Of a stretch of DNA of 64,000 bases, positions 57,604-64,000 are shown piece after piece. The notes below the pieces were generated by a model. That model was not told where the DNA came from. It searched no databases and was given only the letters and a program-made list of their open reading frames with translations. The stretch covers positions 4,154,001 to 4,218,000 of the forward strand of contig JAVHJL010000003.1 of the NCBI GenBank assembly GCA_036971715.1, given 5' to 3'. Source of the stretch: Arthrobotrys musiformis (Eukaryota; Ascomycota; Orbiliomycetes; Orbiliales; Orbiliaceae). How positions within the stretch are numbered: position 1 is the stretch's first letter; each line of letters opens with the position of its first letter. The translations under genes were made by a program, and so were the position numbers.

Positions 57604-60588
57604 TCACTCTACAACACCAGCGGCGACTGTTAGGCCGTCCGCTCTCAGAACTATTTTGCTCCCCTTCTCCAATGGCAATGGTGCACCGGTAACGGCGATA
57701 TTTACAACAGCTAGGCTTCCCGGACCAATATGCCTCGGCTTCTTCTTCGTTACCGAGCCGTTGCCTTTATCGAGTGTCGCGACGAGCTTGGTGATCCTAC
57801 CGGAGGCATTCAGCCTCCCACGGTGAATATCTATCATCATCGGAGTAAGACTCTCGAATGCAAGAATCTTTGCTTCGAACTCCTTGAGGGGTACTAAGGG
57901 GCTGTCTGCTTGGCAAATGACATCGCCGATTCTAAGTTTGTTAGCAGCGTGGCGCGAAATGTTGGCAGACGAAGCATTACTTACTTCAGGTACTCCATCT
58001 CGATATTAGCGAGATGTAGCTGCACGTTGTTCCCGGCGACAGCCCAGTCAGCTGCTTGGTTATCCACTTCGATCCCCTTCACAGTTGCCTTCTCATCTCC
58101 GGGGACAGCTATTATTGTGTCGCCGACCTGGATGTTGCCAATTTCAATCCGACCAGATATGGTAACAGGGTTCGTAACACCGCCCCGGTAAACATCTGCG
58201 ATCGTCATTCTTAAAGGCTTCTCGATAGCCTTGGTGACCGGCTTGGCTGTTTCCAATTCTTCCACGAGTGTCGGACCCGAATACCAGGATATTAGGCCAT
58301 CTGCAGGCTTGCGAGCAATGTTGTCACCTGTTAAGCCGCTGCATGGTATGAAGCTAACGTTTTTTGCTTGGAAGCCAGCTGTGGTTAGAAACTGTGACAT
58401 TTGTTGTTTTATTTCGTCGAATCGTTCTTTGTCCCAGTGCATCTAAAAATGTTAGAAAACGCAACAGCAAGTGGGAACTAGGAAGCGTACTAGATCTAAC
58501 TTATTAACAGCCACTATAATCCGCTGCACACCCATGCTCCTAACTAAGAGAGCGTGTTCCTTAGTTTGACCTCGAACGTTGAATCCAGCTTCGAATTCGC
58601 CTGGAGAAGAGTCTATCACCAAGACGGCAAAGTCGGCTTGTGCGGCTCCGGCTATCATATTCGGAATAAAGTCGCGGTGCCCGGGAGCATCGAGGATGGT
58701 GTATCTCCCTCTGGGCGTCTCGAAAGCGTTGACGGCAATGTCAATTGTGACGCCCCTAAATTGCCGTCAGTTTGGAAGTGAGAGTCAAATTTAATGGTGA
58801 ATCCAACCTCGCCCTCTCCTCGCCCGTTTGATCTAACACCCATGCCAAAGCGAAAGAGCTTTTTCCTATCTTCTCTGCTTCCTGTTTATACTTTTGGATG
58901 GTCCTTTCATCGACAACCCCGCAGTCATAAAGCAAACGTCCCATCAATGTGCTTTTCCCCGCATCGACGTGGCCTATGGCTTGTCAGCTTGGTGCGGAAT
59001 TAGAGGAAATATTGTTATCTTACCGATCACGACCAGATTTGCATTTTCTTTTCTCTTTGACTTTGATTTTTCGTATTCTGCAACAACATCTATCTTCTTC
59101 CGGGGTATCTTTGGGGGGGCCGGCTTCTCGGAGGTGTCTCCCACTTTGAGGGCTTCAACGCCCTTCTGTATTGAGGCCGTTGTGCTGCTTCCCGGCTTTT
59201 CTCCCTTACCTGTCTTCGAAATTCCTACGAAAGATGTTAGGACAATCAAAATATATACTAATGACCAAAGCCTACCTTTGCTTTGCGATTGAGCTGCTAT
59301 AACAACATCGTCTGGGCTTGGTACATCGAATGCTTGTTTTGCTTTGATAGCAGCTTTTTGTGTCGGGGCTATTGAAAAGTATGTTAACTGGCTATCAGTG
59401 AACTCCTCCTCGACCCCGAAAGCCTCGTCTATTCGTCTCCCGAACATGGACTTGGCAAATCCCGATGGCGATGCCTTAAGCAGTGCATCTGGTTCGGGAC
59501 CGGGAATAGATGGCGTATTCTGGACCGGCTCATTTTTTGGAGAATCAGGGGTCGTATTTTCAACCACCTGTTCAAGCTTGGAGATATTTGGAACTTCCGA
59601 GACCATGGAAGGCGGGATCTCGCGCGTAGTCTGCAGCGGATCGGGCTTCTTCTTCGATAATCGATCCAGAAGAGATACCGCAGTCCCCGCCGCAGGGCTC
59701 GCAGCTTCCGCGACCTTCTCAGCTTTGGCCTTGTTTCGCGCTTTCGCGAGAGCCGCAAGCTTTGATGTCTTCCCAGATTGCATTCCACCCAATAAACCGC
59801 TTGTCCGGAAACCGGAAAGAGGTGGCGGTGGTAGGAACTCCCCCCGTCGAGAGAGTGGGACACACCCAAAAGGGGTATCGTCCCAAAACCCAGGTGGGAT
59901 GTGCTTGGAATTCAGTTGAGAGTGTACCAAGAAATGCTCCCTGACTGTTTTCAGAATCAAAAGATGCTCAGAAAGTGCGCTAAACCATGATTCGAAGCTA
60001 CTCACATAAAATCCCCGGTCCGCCATCGCCTCGAGACCAGGTCCGTCAAAGCTCTTGCTATTGCGCCGTGCGAGGGGGGGAGAGGGTGCAACAAACCTTT
60101 TGGCTCAGGCACAGCTGCCTTCTTTTGCTTCTTTTTCTCAGTCGCTCCGACCTGGTCTGTCACTACTTAGCCCCAGAACCCCACCGGATCTTCGCTATTT
60201 TCCATACTCAGCAAGTAGGTTATAGACTTCTCCACATCGAAATAGTAATACCACAACGTTTCTTCGATTTTTTCGTTCGTTATGGATGGGACATCGCTCC
60301 CAATAACTTCTCGAACTCGCCTGAGGCCATCGGCCATTCTCGCTATAGGAACTCCGGGTTAGGTCCATAGGTTTCGAGGGGCGGGGTACCGTCGCGGGGT
60401 ACCTTTATCGTCAGACGACATTCCTAGTGGTAGAACCACACCGTTAGCAATCAACTCATACACTCGAGAAAGCGACCAATCCGAGATGCAGTACCTTCTT
60501 CCTCCTCCTCATAGTAGTCATCTTCCCCGTCATAATCATCCAGCTCGTCAACCAGGTTCATCGTCCGAACCATCTTGTGTCGCGACAT
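57604..60588 (-). CDS. HBS1: HBS1-like translational GTPase (ribosome rescue)
   Basis: Ten exons: 60588-60495, 60423-60403 (21-nt microexon), 60342-60208, 60156-60097, 59944-59276, 59224-59024, 58973-58808, 58755-58491, 58442-57985, 57931-57604. They sum to 2397 nt, 798 aa. The exon 4-5 junction is the least certain. N-terminus MSRHKMVRTMNLVDELDDYDG with an HBS1-type N-domain (TNEKIEETLWYYYFDVEKSITYLL). GTPase motifs: G1 GHVDAGKST (394-402), G3 DAPGH (471-475), G4 NKLD (533-536). EF-Tu-like domains 2 and 3 follow (GRIEIGNIQVGD; DIHRGRLNASGRITKL). HBS1 partners with Dom34/Pelota to split stalled ribosomes in no-go and non-stop decay. A micro-insertion lies within the predicted fourth intron. 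Confidence 0.93.
60017..60045 (+). repeat. CGAGAC-family micro-insertion in HBS1 intron
   Basis: GGTCCG at 60017-60022 and 60040-60045 flanks the 17-nt insert CCATCGCCTCGAGACCA. It lies inside the predicted 152-nt intron 59945-60096, which is two to three times longer than the other introns of this gene. Confidence 0.55.
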
Positions 60589-62137
60589 CGTGGCGCCTAC
60601 GATCGGGTGGCAAGGTGGCTTAATCCGGGGGAAAGAGTTTCAGGATTCCACGCGCTACAGTTATGGGGCGAACACAATCGGTGGCTTTGGAGGGGCCGTT
60701 GGCGATAGGCTGGGTGTCCGGATGGCGAGGTCGTGTATGCAATATAATGTATGTTGTTGACTTTGAATAGTCCGCTTGTAGTCACCTTCCCCGGTCTTGG
60801 CGCTCTGGACAACACAGCTCTGCGCCCAAAGTGCAACAATGCAAAGCGCAAGCGTGAGACCTTCGAATTCTGGGCCTGGGGTTCAATTGAACGTTCAAGG
60901 AAGAGTGGTTGTGACCTTCAAAGATCTATAATATTTTCTATGTCTAGATCGCAGGACGTAGATATGAAGATGAATATATGAAGATGAATTATCAATTTCT
61001 CACTACCCGAAATTTTCTGAAGGCAGGTCTGCGTCCGATAGGCCCAGATCCAACCCCCCTTTGTAGATCTGAGGGAATGAGCAATTTGGAGGGAGCTCAA
61101 ATAATATCATGGCGGTTCCCTACTCAAGGAATATCAGCATTTTCATGTATTTAGCCGTAGGTTTGATCTTGCTAGTATCAATCAATTGATAATTACCAGA
61201 AAAAAAGCTTCGAATTCCTAGCTCCTGTAAGAAACATATTATATTGATATTCCGCTTGTTGCACTATTAAACCGGGTGAAAGGTGACCTTGATAGCCTCC
61301 TCCTAAGCTTAACTAAACTATTCTGTAGCCAACAGGCTTTTCTTAGATTCCTTTCGTAGAGTATTCTGTCATATTAGCCCCCGTCTGTGCTTAACGTCGA
61401 CATATATACGTATCATTCCGTCCCCGCCCCCGGAAGACCCCGGGCAGTTTGGACATGCGTGGGTTCGGGGTCACCAATTCCCGGAGCCTGATCCCGGAGG
61501 CGCTCGAGGCAGAAGTCTACCCAGGCCAAGGCGCTCTGACAAAGACGCGTCTTGTACGTATACTGGCCTGTCATAGAGTTCCGCGGGCATGGGGTAAACG
61601 TCTATCAAGCTTTGAACGATATTCACCAGGCCACGCATATGACTGCCCTTGGATGACAATGCCGCATGCTCAATTCAATCATCTTTCGGGCGATAAATTT
61701 CTTGTATTTTTCCCGTGATGGAACCGAATTATAATCGCACAGTCAAGATTCCGTAATACACAAAACGGCCGTTTAATTTTTTAAGATCTTTAAGATTTAT
61801 AAGCCGTTCCCGGGTTGCGTTCTAAACGTTTTGGGATAACCATGCGACGCCTCCGGACCATCGGCCGAGATCCACGCCGTGCCGGCGACAGGTATAAATC
61901 CCCAGCCAAAGCACTCCCGCTGCTGATTTGATTCGGGATTGCCTTCGCATTGTGTATTGAACCGCGTATTGATCCTCAAGTTGAAATATCTCCACCATTG
62001 GAGATTTCCAATTGCAATAATAAAACGACCTTCCGAACTCCTTAACTCCGACGCCCTTCACCAATTTCGGACCCAAAATCATCACCGATCTTTATCACCG
62101 ATAGCCTAAATTGGAAACCACACAGGCAACACACAAA
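60589..62137. other. divergent promoter region, HBS1 / GST genes
   Basis: 1.5 kb with no supported gene; presumably holds both promoters. Confidence 0.6.
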
Positions 62138-63420
62138 ATGTCACAAACCAATAAAGCTGGCGGAGAAAAAGACCATGCCGTCTACAAAATGGCCGACGGA
62201 GACGGCCAGTTCCGTCGAAAGCCGTCCGTATTTCGCTCATTTATCTCCGCAGACCCCAATTCAGAGTTCCCTGCGGAAAAAGACCGATACGTAAGCGTTC
62301 CTGGTCCAAGTCATAGGATTCAAGGAATATGATCCTAGCCAGTTCTAACATGGGTGCAGGTTTTATACCTCAATTGGGGATGCCCTTGGGCTCATAGGGC
62401 CAATATTGTGAGATCGTTAAAAGGTCTCGAAGATATCATCCAACTCGTGGTCATGGACTTCACTCTCACACCAGAAGGCTGGTAGGTCTAAATTTTCAAA
62501 TATTAAGATTAGTTGAACAAGTAAACTAACAGAATCTGACAATTGTGACGAAACTTCTATAGGGTTTTTAACGGCAACAATGGCACAATGGAAAAGGACC
62601 CCCTCTATGGTTTCACAAAACTATCTCAGCTTTACTTCAAAGCGAACCCAGAATATGAAGGCCGATACACGGTCCCCCTCATTTGGGACAAGAAGACAGA
62701 AACGATCGTCAACAACGAGAGTTCGGAAATAATTCGCATGCTTTACACTGAATTCGATGAATTCCTCCCGGAAGGCGAGCGCGAAGTCAACAAACCCAGC
62801 GGAGGGTACTACCCGCAACGCCTCCGCAAGGACATTGACGAAATGAATGAGTGGGTGTACGACAAAGTGAACAATGGGGTCTATAAGACAGGGTTTGCTT
62901 CTACCCAAGACGCATACCTCAGCAACGTCGTACCCCTATTCGAGAGCTTGGATCGTTTAGAGAAACACCTCAACGATCGGGGTACCAAGTATCTCTTTGG
63001 GGATCATATTACAGAAGCAGATATTCGGTAAAAATTACCCAGATATCCGGTTCTAAAACGGGATGTAGAAATTAAATAAAGCTAACTATCAATATATTTC
63101 TAGCCTATTCACCACTCTAATACGGTTCGACGTCGCGTACTACACACTATTTAAGTGTAACTACAAGATGATCCGATATGACTACCCTCAGCTTCACCGG
63201 TGGCTAAGGTCCCTGTATTGGGAAGAGAACAGCGAAACGAAGGGTGTATTCAAACATACAACTCATTTCGAAACTGTAAGTAGTCTACCCGACAAATAAT
63301 ATTCTATCTAGACATACATTCTGATGCTTTGGAACGTTATAGTACAAAGAGGGATATGCCCGTGCGCTTCGGAACCCAATTGTCCCATATGGGCCAGCTG
63401 TTGAAATAATGCCCCTTTAA
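62138..63420 (+). CDS. Xi-class glutathione transferase (glutathionyl-hydroquinone reductase)
   Basis: Five exons (62138-62290, 62360-62481, 62563-63027, 63104-63275, 63343-63420) give 329 aa. The spliced thioredoxin-like domain reads YVLYLNWGCPWAHRANI, with catalytic C59 in the CPWAH motif diagnostic of Xi/Omega-like GSTs (ECM4/GTO family). NNESSEIIRML supplies the glutathione-binding Glu-Ser pair. The helical C-terminal domain includes YLFGDHITEADIRLFTTLIRFD, and the end reads IVPYGPAVEIMPL. These cytosolic or mitochondrial enzymes reduce glutathionyl-hydroquinones and related conjugates, recycling quinones. Length and motifs are typical and all residues appear intact. The start is the ATG in a good context (ACAAAATGTC). 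Confidence 0.94.
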
Positions 63421-64000
63421 GCCTGAATAAAATCCAGGAATAGATGTACGAGAAGAAAGCGATCTTGCATGAATTTGAGCACGCCTTTTCTCTTGATGGA
63501 CTTATTATAAGCGCCTCGCCAGGATAATGGACCAAATTTGCATACAGAACGCATTAACCGCCTCAAAGTATCTGTGTTGCAATTGTGGAGCAACCAGTGC
63601 CACAAATGGGGACCAAATCTCAGCCCTGAATCGTAGACGATCCAATTAAATTATAATATTAATTACACATCTAGAGAGTTTCTACTAGTGGAGTAAGCTA
63701 CTAACGAACTCATATTGTAGCTAGATATAAATTAGAATAGATTTTCGAGCATATCCTTCACTTGAATGGCAATTGCATATTTGGATATCGATAAGCGTAT
63801 TTTTAAATTTATAGCACCAACTCTGAACCACACCAAGATATATAACCGTGATGACCTCCACAGCACCGCTTAGTTAATTAGTGCGTAATACCACATGAAT
63901 ATCTAGTATTAATACGCCAATAGCGTACGCACCCCCGAACAGACATTGACCTGCATATGCGCAATTGTTCAACCTATAGCTCTCAAGTCCTCACCAGGAT
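63421..64000. other. 3' flank, no gene seen
   Basis: AT-rich DNA downstream of the GST gene; no supported ORF. Confidence 0.6.

Noticed and set aside
60058..60096. 39-nt intron in HBS1 ending at CAATAG
   Set aside because: Shorter than any other intron in the window, and it would put the downstream exon in the wrong frame for the conserved FWDDTPFG..GLLGG segment.
1..64000. CRISPR arrays, operons, ribosome-binding sites, tRNA genes
   Set aside because: The window is eukaryotic. No array-like spaced repeats occur, and scanning for the T-arm GTTCGA motif gave only coding or unstructured hits.

Overview
The window is nuclear DNA from a filamentous ascomycete (Pezizomycotina). The evidence is short introns (about 48-80 nt, a few longer) with GT..CTAAC/CTGAC..AG signals, fungus-specific families (CFEM, Clr5-ankyrin, NACHT/STAND receptors, DUF7770-like, Xi-class GST), 5'-UTR-style spacing and a spliceosomal U2 snRNA gene. 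I cannot fix the order or genus. Gene density is low: 17 protein-coding loci and one snRNA, separated by 0.5-3 kb of AT-rich intergenic DNA. Gene models were spliced by hand. For every multi-exon model the exon sum is divisible by three and the joined frame restores the family motifs.

Layout. 0.9-3.8 kb: Clr5-ankyrin protein (-). 5.5-11.6 kb: two related AAA+ ATPases (+). 12.1-15.3 kb: ten-exon SNF2/Rad5-like helicase (-). 16.0-20.5 kb: NLR-like STAND NTPase with zinc fingers and ankyrin repeats (+). 21.6-24.7 kb: tandem pair of CFEM membrane proteins (+). 26.8-32.5 kb: flavin amine oxidase (+) converging on a secreted tyrosinase (-). 35-37 kb: deaminase-fold protein (-). 38.2-38.9 kb: DUF7770-like protein (-). 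41.1-42.6 kb: ORF broken by an in-frame TAA, possibly ADP-ribosyltransferase-like (+). 43.9-44.1 kb: U2 snRNA (-). 46.5-47.3 kb: third CFEM-type protein (-). 49.4-53.5 kb: intronless, secreted, modular protein of 1375 residues with no recognised family (-). 54.9-56.5 kb: secreted M14 carboxypeptidase (-). 57.6-60.6 kb: HBS1 ribosome-rescue GTPase (-). 62.1-63.4 kb: Xi-class glutathionyl-hydroquinone reductase (+). Housekeeping genes (U2, HBS1, carboxypeptidase, GST) lie mainly on the right; recognition and surface genes lie mainly on the left.

Most unusual signal: a family of tiny insertions (7 to about 44 nt) scattered through the window on both strands. They share a 3' end of the type CGAGAC(C/A)A, have variable 5' lengths, and sit between perfect direct repeats of 6-14 bp that look like target-site duplications. 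I located 16 with perfect flanking repeats and one near-perfect copy inside the coding sequence of the giant secreted gene. This looks like an undescribed miniature insertion family, possibly the 5'-truncated 3' tails of a retroelement or another RNA.
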